64,000 bases of DNA from the NCBI GenBank assembly GCA_016719295.1, contig JADKAF010000001.1, positions 1 to 64,000 of the forward strand, read 5' to 3'. The stretch's first letter is position 1. Each line of letters begins with the position of its first letter. The notes under the pieces were generated by a model. The model was not told where the DNA came from. It worked only from the letters and a program-made list of their open reading frames with translations, and ran no database searches. A program made the position numbers and the translations under genes. This DNA is from Planctomycetota bacterium (GTDB lineage Bacteria > Planctomycetota > UBA1135 > JADKAF01). Shown piece after piece: positions 8,789-18,028 of the stretch.

Positions 8789-9619
8789 TCAAGGCCGCAC
8801 CAGCACGAGGCGCTCCGGATCGAGCTCGAGGCCGACTCCCGCATAGCGCTGGAGGAAGGCCTCGTGCTCGTTTCCCGGCGCGAGCGCGGCGCTCTCGATC
8901 AGCGTGCGATAGAGCGCGCGACGCTCGAGCGGCAGCGCGGCGAACTCGCGAGCCAGCGCGTCCTGCGCCGCCGCCTCCGCGGCGCGCCGCGCGGGCACCA
9001 GCTCGGCGAGCAGCGGGAAGCGCTCCGCGGCGTAAGGGTAGACCACCTTCACCGGCGCGCCGTCCTTCGTCGTGACGCGCACGCCGTAGCGTCCGACGAG
9101 TCGTCCGACCATCGCTGCATCCGGAGCCTCGGCCGGGAACACCCAGTACTCGTCGCGATCGAGGAGCTCTAGGGTCGCGAGCATGCGCAGCTCGTCGCTG
9201 CGCAGCTCGAGCAGCTCCCAATGCGCGCGCTCGTCCTGCGTGGCTCCATCGAGCGCGCTCAGCGCACGGCGGATCTCCGCGAGGCGGCGGATCTCCTCCT
9301 CGTAGAGCGGCGCTTCCTCCGCTTCCGAGAGCGGCCCCAGAGCGCGCAGCTCGAGTTCCGCCGCGGGATCCGCAGCGGCGTTCGTCGCGGCACTGCGCCC
9401 CTCGCTCGGCCCCTCGCTCGCCGCCCCGAGCGCGATCGAGCCTCCGGCGGCGAGGGTGCGCGCCCAGCGTCGTTCCGCCCTCTCCGCGCGCGCTCCTGCG
9501 CCGTCCCGAGCGAGCAGCGTCGCGCGCGGCACCGCTCCATCCCCATCGCCGCGGCCGAGGAGCAGGGCGCCGAGCACGGCCCCGAGGCCGGCGAGCGCGA
9601 GCGTGCTCAGCGCACGCAC
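8789..9619 (-). CDS. Membrane-anchored hypothetical protein, helical periplasmic domain
   Basis: About 276 residues, unrecognised. The first 22 residues (MRALSTLALAGLGAVLGALL) form a single membrane anchor, followed by a Gly/Ala/Arg-rich spacer and a long charged helical region (AEEAPLYEEEIRRLAEIRRAL onward), then a small mixed domain containing DEYWVFPAEAPDAAMVGRLV. The GTG start is chosen because GGGAG lies 6 bases upstream and it overlaps the stop of the preceding secreted-protein gene by 13 bases, suggesting coupling; an in-frame GTG at 9664 is an alternative. Together with the upstream gene it looks like a two-gene envelope unit of unknown role. Confidence 0.7.
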   Translation of the reverse strand: MRALSTLALAGLGAVLGALLLGRGDGDGAVPRATLLARDGAGARAERAERRWARTLAAGGSIALGAASEGPSEGRSAATNAAADPAAELELRALGPLSEAEEAPLYEEEIRRLAEIRRALSALDGATQDERAHWELLELRSDELRMLATLELLDRDEYWVFPAEAPDAAMVGRLVGRYGVRVTTKDGAPVKVVYPYAAERFPLLAELVPARRAAEAAAQDALAREFAALPLERRALYRTLIESAALAPGNEHEAFLQRYAGVGLELDPERLVLVRP

Positions 9620-10275
9620 GGCGCGCTCCCGCCGGTCGTGGTCGCGGTCCTCTGCGCCGCGCACGAGCCGCAGTCCACGGCCACTTGATGGCGGTAGATC
9701 ACGGTGCCGGGGCCACCATTCGCGCCATCCGGCATCGCGACGACGAGCGTCTCGTCCTCGCACGCGCCGCAGCGTGGACGCAGCACGACGGCGAAGGTCG
9801 ACTCCATGCCCACCGAGCGAAAGAGGCGCAGGCGTGGGCGCCGCACGCTGGAGATCCAGAAGCCGTTCGGCGGCGCTTGATGGCAGGCGCTGGCGTGGAC
9901 TGCGAAGGCGAACTTGTAGCGCGCGGTGCACGGACGAGCGACCTCGGCGGTGCAGCTCGAGCGATCGCCTGCGAGCGCGCAGCGACCGTCTTCCTCCTCG
10001 ACGTCGAGGAGGCTCAGCGACGAGCAGACGAGCCCGCTGCCGTTCGAGTGCGACGAGCTCTGCTCGAGGCGCTGCGAGCCGTCGCAGAGGCGCGCCTGCG
10101 AATTCGCGCGTGGCGCGATCGGACAGTGGCACTGCGGCGCGCTCGCGCTCGGCGCGAGCGGGGCACGCACGCGCTGCGCGCCGCTCTGCGCCTCGGCGGT
10201 GGAGCTCGCAGCGACGCACGCGAAGGCCGCGGCGAGGGTGAGCGAGAGGAAGCGGGATCGGGATCGCGGACGCAT
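9607..10275 (-). CDS. Secreted cysteine-rich hypothetical protein
   Basis: 222 residues with a clear signal peptide: MRPRSRSRF, hydrophobic SLTLAAAFACVAA, then a possible signal peptidase I site after AEA. The mature part has about 14 cysteines, several paired as CxC or CxxC (QCHCP, RCGACEDE, DCGSCAAQ), which suggests disulfides or metal binding outside the cytoplasm. An AGGAG sits 8 bases before the ATG, supporting this start over the longer upstream frame. It overlaps the next gene by 13 bases on the same strand. No family is recognised. Confidence 0.75.
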   Translation of the reverse strand: MRPRSRSRFLSLTLAAAFACVAASSTAEAQSGAQRVRAPLAPSASAPQCHCPIAPRANSQARLCDGSQRLEQSSSHSNGSGLVCSSLSLLDVEEEDGRCALAGDRSSCTAEVARPCTARYKFAFAVHASACHQAPPNGFWISSVRRPRLRLFRSVGMESTFAVVLRPRCGACEDETLVVAMPDGANGGPGTVIYRHQVAVDCGSCAAQRTATTTGGSAPCVR

Positions 10276-10458
10276 GGAACGGACTCCTGCACAGTGGAGC
10301 GCGTCCGGCGTGATACGGCGTGCGCGCTCCGGCCTCGAACTCGCGGACACACCGCGGCTCCGAAGCGGCACGCGAATCGCGAGTTCGCTCTCTCGACGCG
10401 CAGCGCGCGGCGTGGTCACGCGCCGCGCGCTCTATCTCTGCTCGCGCCTCGCGCTCGC

Positions 10459-11583
10459 TCAGGCCGGCGCGCGCCAGAGCAGCAGCGCGGTGAGATCGTC
10501 CTCGCGCGGCCGGCGCGCGCGGTGCGACTCGACGGTCTCGAAGAGCCGTTCCAGAGCGTGCTCGGCCGGCGCCGCCGCGATGGCCTCCGCGACGCGCTCC
10601 CAGCCGAAGAGCTCACCCGCGGCGTTCCGCGTCTCGGGCAGGCCATCGGTCAGGACCAGCACGCGCTCGCCCGCGCCGAGCGCGCGCTCGCTCGGCGTCG
10701 TCTCGAGCCAAGGGAACGCGGGCGAGATCATCGGTGCTCCGACCTCGAGCTCCGCGGCGGCGCCGTTCGGCCCGATCACCAGCGCGGGCGGATGGCCCGC
10801 GGCGATCCAGCGCAAGCGCGAGAACTCGCGGTCGATCTGGCCGAGGAAGCAGGTCAGGTAGCGATCGATGTCCCACTCCTGCACCATCTCCCAGAGCCGG
10901 AGATGGATCTCCTCCAGATCGCCGCCTTCGCGCACCGCGCGCGCCCAGGTCGTCGCGAGCATGCCCGCCAGCATCGCCGCGGTGACGCCATGGCCGACGA
11001 CATCGGCGACCAAGAACACGAGCCCGCTACTGGTCACGCGCACGTCGAAGAAGTCGCCGCCCAGCTCGTCGCAGGGGCGGTTCAGCGCCGAGAGATGCGC
11101 CGAGCCCGCGCGTACGTCCCGAGGCGGCAGCAGCTTCGACTGGAACTCCTTCGCGAGGCGCACGTCGCGCTCGAGCTCGGCGTTCCGGCGCTTCAAGTCG
11201 CTCTGCAAGCTGCGGAGGTGCAAGCAGCGCGCGACGAGCGTTCGCAGCGCGATGCGCTCGAAGGGCTTCGTCAGGAAATAGAACGCCTCGCCGCGCAGCG
11301 CGCGCGCGAGCTTCTCGTCGGCGTCGTAGGCGTCGCCGGTGATCACGATCACGTCGGTCTGCTCGGGGCGCCTGCGCATCTTCCCGAGCAGCGAGAAGCC
11401 GTCCTCGCCGGGCAGCACGAGGTCGATCACCGCGACGTCGACGCGCAGCCCGTGCGCGCGCTCGAGCGCTTCTTCCGCGCTCTTCGCCTCCAGCACGCGC
11501 ACGTCGTCCTCCAGCATGCGGCGGAGCGTCTCGCGCATCGCGGGCTGGTCTTCGACGAGCAGGACGAGGGCATCGCGGCTCAT
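10459..11583 (-). CDS. Response regulator with PP2C-type (RsbU/SpoIIE) phosphatase output domain
   Basis: 374 residues in two domains. The N-terminal receiver has the acidic pocket E11/D12, phospho-acceptor D54 (AVIDLVLPGEDG), T82 and K106 (FLTKPF). A short coiled coil leads into a PPM/SpoIIE serine phosphatase with metal motifs GGDFFDV, DVVGHG, a later DGLPET and the terminal DDLTALLL. Family members dephosphorylate anti-sigma antagonists or other Ser/Thr phosphoproteins under control of receiver phosphorylation. The start overlaps the stop of the sensor kinase gene as ATGA, so the two are a coupled signalling pair. No partner anti-sigma or STAS gene is nearby. Confidence 0.93.
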   Translation of the reverse strand: MSRDALVLLVEDQPAMRETLRRMLEDDVRVLEAKSAEEALERAHGLRVDVAVIDLVLPGEDGFSLLGKMRRRPEQTDVIVITGDAYDADEKLARALRGEAFYFLTKPFERIALRTLVARCLHLRSLQSDLKRRNAELERDVRLAKEFQSKLLPPRDVRAGSAHLSALNRPCDELGGDFFDVRVTSSGLVFLVADVVGHGVTAAMLAGMLATTWARAVREGGDLEEIHLRLWEMVQEWDIDRYLTCFLGQIDREFSRLRWIAAGHPPALVIGPNGAAAELEVGAPMISPAFPWLETTPSERALGAGERVLVLTDGLPETRNAAGELFGWERVAEAIAAAPAEHALERLFETVESHRARRPREDDLTALLLWRAPA

Positions 11584-13238
11584 GCGTTCTCCGGGGTCTG
11601 CTGCTCACGCGCGAAGGGCAGGCGGACCACGGCCAGCGTGCCGACTCCCGGGCGCGAGCTCAAGCGCAGCGTGCCACCGAGATCGACCACGATCGAGCGC
11701 GAAACGGCGAGACCGAGACCGTGGCCGCCCGGGCGAGTGCTGTAGAAGGGCTCGAAGACGCGGGGCAGGACCTCGGGGCCGATGCCGTGTCCGTCGTCGG
11801 CGACGGCGACGCGAGAGGCGCCCTCGCGCGCCGAGAGCGAGATGCGAATGCGCCCGCCGCGGCGGCAGGCTTGGCGCGCGTTCTCGAGCAGGTTGTGGAA
11901 GACGCGCTCCAGGGGCTCGGGCGAGGCGTGCACCGGGGGCACGCGCGGCTCGAGGGCGAGCCGCCAGCGCACGCCCGAGCTCTCGAGCACGGGCCCGTAC
12001 CAGCGCAGCACGTCGTGCAGCACGCGCGCGAGATCGACGCGGCCAGCGGGCTCGGCCGAGCGGCGGGCGAAGTGGAGCAGGCCCTGGAAGATGCGCGAGC
12101 ACATCCGCGCCGTGCGCTCGATCTCGAGCGCGTCGTCGCGCATGCGCGGGCTGGCGCTCGGCAGCGCCTCCAGAGCCTCGCGCAGCATCTCCGTCCGCGG
12201 CAGGAGCACTCCGAGCGCGTTGTTCACGTCGTGCGCGACGCTGCGGGCCATGTCGGCGAAGGCGTGCTTGCGCCCCGCCGCCAGGACTTGCGCGGCGACG
12301 CCTTGATCGACCATCTGGTTGTGGATCGCCGTCGCGGCGAGCGGAGCGAGCGGCTGGAGCGCGGTCGCCGTCTCGCGTCCGAGCGACGCGGGATAGAGGC
12401 CGAAGAGAGCGAGCAGCCCGACCGTCTGGCTCTCGTAGACGAGCGGGGTGAGGACCGCCGAGCGCGCGAGCGGCCGCCGGGCATCGGCGGCGTGGTGATC
12501 GAGGAACGGCAGCCAGAGCGGGGCCACGGGCAGCGCCTCTTCGCCGCCGTTCTCCTGCCACGCTTCCTCGCTCGCGCGCCAGCGGAAGAGCCGCGGATGA
12601 TTCGCCCCGTCGCGGAAGAGCGCGTGATCGCTCTCGCCGGGCAGCAGCGCGCCGATGCGGGCGCTCTTCGCCTTGGCCCAGGCGATCTGCTCGGCTTGGA
12701 TGCGGAAGGCCGCTCTCCCGGGGGAGAAGACGAAGATCGCGGCCGAGTGGTCGTAGTGCGCGAGATCGCGCAGCGAGTGCAGGATCCGGTAGTGGAGGTC
12801 GTTGCCGTGCAGCCGGCGGAGGAGCTGGTCGTAGGTCCGCTCGACGATGCGGCGGTCGCGGTCGGCGCGCCGGCGGCGGAGCTCCACCGCGGCGATCTCG
12901 AGGAGCTTCCTCGCCCGCGAGACTTCCTCGGCCCGAAAGGCGTTCCCGATCGCCCTCTCGAGGACGAAGAGCTCCGCGTGGCGCTCCTCGAGGCCGAGCT
13001 CCAGGGCCGCGCACTCCGGTCGATCGGGGATGCTCCGGCGCTCGAGCGCCGCGCGGATCTCTTCCGTCCGGAGCGGATCGCCGCCGGGTGCGCAGCTCTC
13101 GGTCGCGCGGTCGAAGCGGCCCCGCCGGACCGCGCAGGCGAGGCTCTGACGCAAGAACGAGGCGGCGTAGCGCAGGAGCTTCTCCGGCTCGACGATCGAG
13201 CTCACTTGGCCGCGGTAAGTCTCCAGCTCTGCACTCAT
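11580..13238 (-). CDS. Sensor histidine kinase with GAF-like input domain
   Basis: 552 residues, soluble, no convincing membrane segment. An N-terminal helical region is followed by a GAF-like sensor (about 150-310), a HisKA dimerisation helix with phospho-acceptor H336 (SVAHDVNNALG), and an HATPase domain with N box (HNLLENARQAC), G1 (DDGHGIG) and G2 (GGHGLGL). HDVNN is the HisKA form common in kinases that act with receiver proteins of the adjacent type. The ATG at 13238 gives a sensible N-terminus (MSAELETYRG); upstream codons in frame are low-complexity. It overlaps the REC-PP2C gene by 4 bases and probably phosphorylates its D54. The ligand is unknown. Confidence 0.92.
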   Translation of the reverse strand: MSAELETYRGQVSSIVEPEKLLRYAASFLRQSLACAVRRGRFDRATESCAPGGDPLRTEEIRAALERRSIPDRPECAALELGLEERHAELFVLERAIGNAFRAEEVSRARKLLEIAAVELRRRRADRDRRIVERTYDQLLRRLHGNDLHYRILHSLRDLAHYDHSAAIFVFSPGRAAFRIQAEQIAWAKAKSARIGALLPGESDHALFRDGANHPRLFRWRASEEAWQENGGEEALPVAPLWLPFLDHHAADARRPLARSAVLTPLVYESQTVGLLALFGLYPASLGRETATALQPLAPLAATAIHNQMVDQGVAAQVLAAGRKHAFADMARSVAHDVNNALGVLLPRTEMLREALEALPSASPRMRDDALEIERTARMCSRIFQGLLHFARRSAEPAGRVDLARVLHDVLRWYGPVLESSGVRWRLALEPRVPPVHASPEPLERVFHNLLENARQACRRGGRIRISLSAREGASRVAVADDGHGIGPEVLPRVFEPFYSTRPGGHGLGLAVSRSIVVDLGGTLRLSSRPGVGTLAVVRLPFAREQQTPENA

Positions 13239-13515
13239 GTAGCCGTTTTCCGGGATCGAAGGCCCCGAGGATAGCCTCTCGCGATGGGGCTGGCGGAGGA
13301 GTTCCGAAGAAGAGCCTGCAGGAGCGGACTCTCGGCCGTTCCGGGGGGCTCCCGGCGCGGCGGGATCCTGAAGAGGAGCGGACTCCGGCGATCGGCGCTC
13401 TGTTCGCTGGCGCCGCAATACGTATCGTGTGGGCTCGAGCACGCTGACCTCGCGATGCCGGGCCTCACTCGAGCCGACGATGGTCAGCGATTTTCGAAGC
13501 TGGTGGGAACCGACG

Positions 13516-16500
13516 ATGAATCCGAGACGCCGCCCGTCGGCGCAGGCCGAGGGTCTGCCCCGCGCCGCAGAGGCCGACGCGAGCGCACGCCGCCCGCGTA
13601 CGGCCCGACGAAGTTCCGCGCTCCGCGCGCTGCCGCTCCTCTGCGTGCTCGGCTCGCTCGCCGCGGCGCCCGCGCTCGCGCAAGCTCCCGATGAGAGCCG
13701 CGCCCTGGAGCTGGTCCGTGTCGCGATCGGCCTGCGCGAGCAAGGGCTGCGGGATCGCGCGATCGCGACCTGCGACGACTTTCTCCAGCGCTTCGGCGCC
13801 AGCCAGCACGCGCCGCTCGTCCGCTACACCCGTGCGCAATGCCTCTTCGAGCTTGAGCGCTGGGATGAGGCGGCGAAGAGCTTCGCCGAGGTCGCGAAGC
13901 TGCATCCCACCTTCTCCTACGTCGCGGAAGCGCGCTTCCGCGAAGGCGAGGCGCGCTACCGCAACGGGGAGCTCGAGCTGGCGTTCCCCGTGCTGCAGGC
14001 GTTCCTCGCGCAGCACGCGGAGCACTACCTGCTCGAGCCGGCGCTCTTCCTCGCGGCCGAGTCGGCGTTCCGCACCTCGCGCTTCGAGGAAGGCGAGGCG
14101 CTCTACCGCCGCTATCTCGCGGGCTTCGCCAAGGGCGAGCACGCCGAGGAGTCGCGGATGGGGCTCGTCTGGTCGCTCTTCCGCCAGAAGCGCTGGGCCG
14201 ATGCGCAGAAGGAGATCGACGCGCTGCAGCCCGCGCGGAAGCCCGAGGGGCCGCAAGGCGAGCTCCTCTTCCTGCTGGGCGAGTGCGCCTTCCAGCTCGG
14301 GCAAGACGCCGAAGCGATCGCCGCCTTCACCAAGGTGCCGGCCGGTCACGAGTACGGCGACGACGCCCTCTCGGCGCGCGCCTACGCGCTCGCGCGCAGC
14401 GGCAAGAAGGAAGAGGCCGCCGAGCGCTTCGCCGAACTCGCGCGCGCGATGCCGAGCTCGCCGCTCGCGGCCGATGCGCGCCTGCGCGCGGGCTTGCTCT
14501 TCGCCGAGGTCGGCAAGGCCGACAAGGCCCGCGCGCTGCTCGGCGAGCTGCCGAGCGGCGATCCCGCGGGCGAGCAGCAGGCGCAGCTCGCGCTCGGCGA
14601 GGTCGCGCTGAAGGAGAAGCGCGCCGCTGACGCCGAGCGCCACTTCCAGAGCGCGATCGCGGGGCCGGATGCGGCGACGCGCGATCGCGCGCGCCTCGGG
14701 CTCGCCGACGCGCTCGCGGCGCAGGGGCGTCGCGAGGAAGCGGCGAAGCTCTACGCCGCGGCGGCCGAGGCCAGCGGGGGCGAAGCGGACTACGCGCTGG
14801 CGTCGCTCGTCGCGGCCGAGTTCAACGCGCAGCGCTGGCAGGCCGTCGTCGACGCCGCGCGGCGCTTCGAGCAGCGCCACGCGCAGAGCTCGCATCGCGC
14901 GGGAGTGCTCTACGCGTTGGCCGAGGGCCTGTTCGCGCTCGAGCAGTGGAGCGAAGCGCGCGCGGCCTTCGCGACGCTCGCCGAGGTCGATGCGAAACGC
15001 GCGCCGCAGGCGGCGCTGCGCATCGCGTGGACGCACTATCGCGCGGGCGAGGTGGACGCGGCGCTGAAGAGCTTCGGCGATTATGTGCGGAGCTACCCGA
15101 GCGACGCGGGCGTGGGCGAAGCCTACGCGGTGCTCGGGCGCGTGCAGCTCGAGCGCAAGCAGCCCGAGGCCGCCGAGCGCTTCTACCGCGAGGCGCGCGG
15201 GCGCGAGCTCGGCGCCTATGCCGACGAATGCCAGCTCGGGCTCGCGCGCGCTCTCGCGCAGCGCGGCATGGCCGAGGAAGCGCTGCGCGAGTACGACGCT
15301 TTCGCGAAGTCCTTCGACGGATCGAAGCTGCTGGCGCGCGCTCTCTACGAGGCGGCCGAGCTGCGCTTCCAGCGCAAGGACTACGCGGAGGCGGGCAAGC
15401 TCTACGAGACGCTGCGCCAGCGCTTTGCGCAGGACGAGCTCGCGCCGTATGCGCTGCACGGCGCCGGCTGGTGCGCGCTGCAAGGTGGCGATGCAAAGCT
15501 CGCCGAGCAGTGCGCGCGCGAGCTCTCGCAGCGCGCGCCGGAGCCGCTCGCGACGCCGGCGCTCGAGCTCCTGGCCGCGGCGCTGCGTTCGCAGGGGCGT
15601 GGAGCCGAGGCCGCCGAGATCTACGCGCGCGTCGCCTCCGCCACCGGCGGCTCGGAGCGCTCCGACGAAGCGGCGCTCCGCGCGGCCGTCCTGCGCCGCG
15701 AGGCCGGCGAGCACGAGCGCGCGCTCGCCGACTTAAAGGCGCTGCTCGCCTCTCGGCCGAACTTCTCCGGCCGCGAGCGCGCGCTCTACGAGCTCGCGCT
15801 CGCCGCACGAGGCGCGAAGGCCGAAGCGGAGGCCGAGGCCGCGTGGCGCGAGCTCGCCTCGAAGCACGGCTCCACGCCGCAGGGCTCCGAGGCGCGCTTC
15901 CAGCTCGGCGAGATCGCTTACGCCGCCGGCAAGTACGGCGAGGCCGACACCTGGTACGCCGCGGCGATCGAAGCGCCGCGCGACGCCGCCCTGAAGGCGC
16001 TCGCGAGCTACAAGCGCGGCTGGACCCTGCTCAAGCTCGAGCGCTTCGCGGATGCGGCGGTCGAGTTCGATCGCGTCGGGAAGACCGAGCCGGAGGGCGA
16101 GCTCACCGGGGAATCGCTCTTCCTCGCGGGCGAAGCGCTCTACCGCGCGAAGGACCTCGACGGGGCGCGCGAGCGCTTGAAGCGCGTGCTGCGCGAGTTC
16201 CCCGGCCACGAGGTCAGCTCGCGTGCGCTCTTCCGCCTCGGCCAGGCGGAGGGCGAGAAGGGCGAGTGGAACGCGTGTCAGGAGACGCTGCGCCAGCTCG
16301 TCGATGCGCATCCCGACTTCAAGCTGCTCGCGGAGGCGCGCCTCTGGATCGGGCGCAGCCTGCGCGAGCTCGGCCACGCCGCGCGTGCGCTCGAGGCGCT
16401 CGACGCCGCCGAGCCCGAAGCGAAGGGCAAGATCCTCGCCCAGGTGAAGATCGAGGCCGGACGTTGCTTGCTCGCGCTCGAGCGCGCCGACGATGCCTTC

Positions 16501-16704
16501 GGGCGCTTCGTCGCCGTGAAGTACAGCTTCAGCGATCTGCCGGCGGAGCTCGCCGCGGCGAACTTCTACGCCGGCGAGAGCATGCTCGCGAAGAAGGACG
16601 CGAAGGGCGCGGCCACCTTCTACAAGGAGGTCGTCGAGAAGTTCGCGAGCGAGCCCTTCGCGAAGCGCGCCGCCGATCGGCTGCGCGAGATCGAACGGCA
16701 ATAG
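13516..16704 (+). CDS. Large secreted TPR-repeat protein (YbgF/BamD-like repeats)
   Basis: About 1062 residues from the ATG whose product has a basic n-region and a signal sequence (SALRALPLLCVLGSLAAAPALA) with a signal peptidase I-type site; earlier in-frame starts only lengthen the tail. Nearly the whole mature protein is tandem helical TPRs of about 35 residues, with recurring AEARFREGEARYRNGE-type and YDEAAKSFAEVAKLHP-type units, roughly two dozen. Such periplasmic TPR proteins scaffold envelope complexes. It lies 74 bases ahead of exbB in the same orientation, so it is probably the first gene of an energised-envelope operon, in the position CpoB/YbgF has beside Tol-Pal in proteobacteria. 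Partners are inferred only. Confidence 0.88.
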   Translation: MNPRRRPSAQAEGLPRAAEADASARRPRTARRSSALRALPLLCVLGSLAAAPALAQAPDESRALELVRVAIGLREQGLRDRAIATCDDFLQRFGASQHAPLVRYTRAQCLFELERWDEAAKSFAEVAKLHPTFSYVAEARFREGEARYRNGELELAFPVLQAFLAQHAEHYLLEPALFLAAESAFRTSRFEEGEALYRRYLAGFAKGEHAEESRMGLVWSLFRQKRWADAQKEIDALQPARKPEGPQGELLFLLGECAFQLGQDAEAIAAFTKVPAGHEYGDDALSARAYALARSGKKEEAAERFAELARAMPSSPLAADARLRAGLLFAEVGKADKARALLGELPSGDPAGEQQAQLALGEVALKEKRAADAERHFQSAIAGPDAATRDRARLGLADALAAQGRREEAAKLYAAAAEASGGEADYALASLVAAEFNAQRWQAVVDAARRFEQRHAQSSHRAGVLYALAEGLFALEQWSEARAAFATLAEVDAKRAPQAALRIAWTHYRAGEVDAALKSFGDYVRSYPSDAGVGEAYAVLGRVQLERKQPEAAERFYREARGRELGAYADECQLGLARALAQRGMAEEALREYDAFAKSFDGSKLLARALYEAAELRFQRKDYAEAGKLYETLRQRFAQDELAPYALHGAGWCALQGGDAKLAEQCARELSQRAPEPLATPALELLAAALRSQGRGAEAAEIYARVASATGGSERSDEAALRAAVLRREAGEHERALADLKALLASRPNFSGRERALYELALAARGAKAEAEAEAAWRELASKHGSTPQGSEARFQLGEIAYAAGKYGEADTWYAAAIEAPRDAALKALASYKRGWTLLKLERFADAAVEFDRVGKTEPEGELTGESLFLAGEALYRAKDLDGARERLKRVLREFPGHEVSSRALFRLGQAEGEKGEWNACQETLRQLVDAHPDFKLLAEARLWIGRSLRELGHAARALEALDAAEPEAKGKILAQVKIEAGRCLLALERADDAFGRFVAVKYSFSDLPAELAAANFYAGESMLAKKDAKGAATFYKEVVEKFASEPFAKRAADRLREIERQ

Positions 16705-16778
16705 CCGCTGGCGACCGCGCGGCGACGTCGCGCGTCTCCACGACCCAGAGAACCTCCGAGCGACCCGGAACGAACGGC

Positions 16779-17537
16779 ATGCAAGAGACCTCCTTCCTCT
16801 CGCGCGGCGGCGCGCGTCTCCTCGGCGCCGCCGTAGCGGCGAGCGCGCTGCTCGCCTCGCGAGGCTCCGCGCAATCGGGCGGCGGGGGCGAGACCACGAG
16901 CTTCAACCTCTGGGAGCGCATCGAGTCCGGCGGACCTCTCATGATCCCGATCGGGATCTGCTCGGTGGTCGTGCTCGGCTTCTCGCTCGAGCGCTTGATG
17001 GCCTTGCAGCCCGCGAAGGTCGCGCCGAAGGGCTTCGTGGAAGAGCTCGACCAGGCGTGGAGCGCGGGCGGCCTGGAAGGTGCCAGGCGCTTCAGCGCCG
17101 AGCGCGATCATTCGCTCTCCCGCGTGGTCTCCACGGCACTGCGGCACATCGCTTCGCGCGAAGAGGTGAAGGAGAGCGTGGAGGCGGCGGCGAAGCGCGA
17201 GATCGGGCTCTTGCGCCGCGGCCTGCGCGCGATCGCGCTCATGGCCTCGATCTCGCCCCTGCTCGGTCTGCTCGGCACGGTCGGCGGCATGATCGACGTG
17301 TTCGACCAGTACGGGAAGGTCGAGAACCAGGCCGACAAGGTGCGCGTCTTCTCGTCCGGCATCGCCGTCGCGCTCATCACGACCTTCGCGGGCCTCTCGG
17401 TGGCGATCCCCGCCACGATGGTGCACCAGTTCTTCCTCTCGCGCGTCGCGCGCTTCGCCGACGAGGTGAACCGCCTCTTCGTCGAGGTCTTCGAGCCGCG
17501 TCTGCGCGCGGGTGGCGGCAAGGAGCCCGCGCCGTGA
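16779..17537 (+). CDS. exbB: MotA/TolQ/ExbB-family proton channel protein
   Basis: 252 residues. An N-terminal hydrophobic stretch looks like a cleavable signal (LLGAAVAASALLASRGSAQ), as in many two-part ExbB proteins, then a TM near 50-70 (GGPLMIPIGICSVVVLGFSL), a cytoplasmic loop, and the paired TMs of the MotA/TolQ/ExbB domain (IALMASISPLLGLLGTVGGM and GIAVALITTFAGLSVAIPAT). The conserved GLLGTVGGM and TTFAGLSVAIP motifs are intact. It forms the pentameric stator of a proton-driven motor with ExbD. It overlaps exbD by 4 bases. Confidence 0.93.
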   Translation: MQETSFLSRGGARLLGAAVAASALLASRGSAQSGGGGETTSFNLWERIESGGPLMIPIGICSVVVLGFSLERLMALQPAKVAPKGFVEELDQAWSAGGLEGARRFSAERDHSLSRVVSTALRHIASREEVKESVEAAAKREIGLLRRGLRAIALMASISPLLGLLGTVGGMIDVFDQYGKVENQADKVRVFSSGIAVALITTFAGLSVAIPATMVHQFFLSRVARFADEVNRLFVEVFEPRLRAGGGKEPAP

Positions 17538-18025
17538 GCCTCGACCTCGACCTCGCGGAGAGCGATGGTCCCGGGCTCGACATCACGCCCGTGATCGACA
17601 TCATCTTCCAGCTCGTGCTCTTCCTCCTGATCGCGACGAGCATGACGGACGAGATGAGCTCGGAGCGCGAGAAGGTCGAGGAGCAGAAGATCGCCCTCGA
17701 CCTGCCGCAGTCCGGCGCGGGCCAGAAGTCCGACGAGAAGCCCGAGACGCTGATCATCAACGTCCAGGAGGACGGCGCGTACATCGTGCGCGGCCAGAGC
17801 CTGACGCGCCGCTCGCTGCGCGAGCTGCTGACGCAGGTCGCCGGAGAGAACCCGCGCACCTCGATCTCGATCCGCGGTCATCGCAGCACCGCGCTGCAGC
17901 ACGTCGTCGATGCGATGAGCGATTGTCACAAGGCCGGGCTGCGCCAGCTCGACATCCGCGTGCAGAGCGGCGGGGCGAAAGGCGCGGCCGGCGAGGATCC
18001 GCTCGACGTCGGCGGAGGTCGCTGA
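17534..18025 (+). CDS. exbD: ExbD/TolR-family biopolymer transport protein
   Basis: 163 residues starting with GTG whose last two bases belong to the exbB TGA stop. One TM (ITPVIDIIFQLVLFLLIA) carries the proton-relay aspartate D22 at the family position. The periplasmic domain (about 60-150) follows, with TLIINVQEDGAYIVRGQSLT and a peptidoglycan-interacting fold by family. Together with ExbB it converts proton-motive force into movement of a TonB/TolA-type partner; the next gene, 3 bases downstream, encodes a protein with exactly that type of TM. The charged segment SEREKVEEQKIALDLPQ between TM and domain is the usual plug/linker area. Confidence 0.93.
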   Translation: MSLDLDLAESDGPGLDITPVIDIIFQLVLFLLIATSMTDEMSSEREKVEEQKIALDLPQSGAGQKSDEKPETLIINVQEDGAYIVRGQSLTRRSLRELLTQVAGENPRTSISIRGHRSTALQHVVDAMSDCHKAGLRQLDIRVQSGGAKGAAGEDPLDVGGGR

Positions 18026-18028
18026 GCG

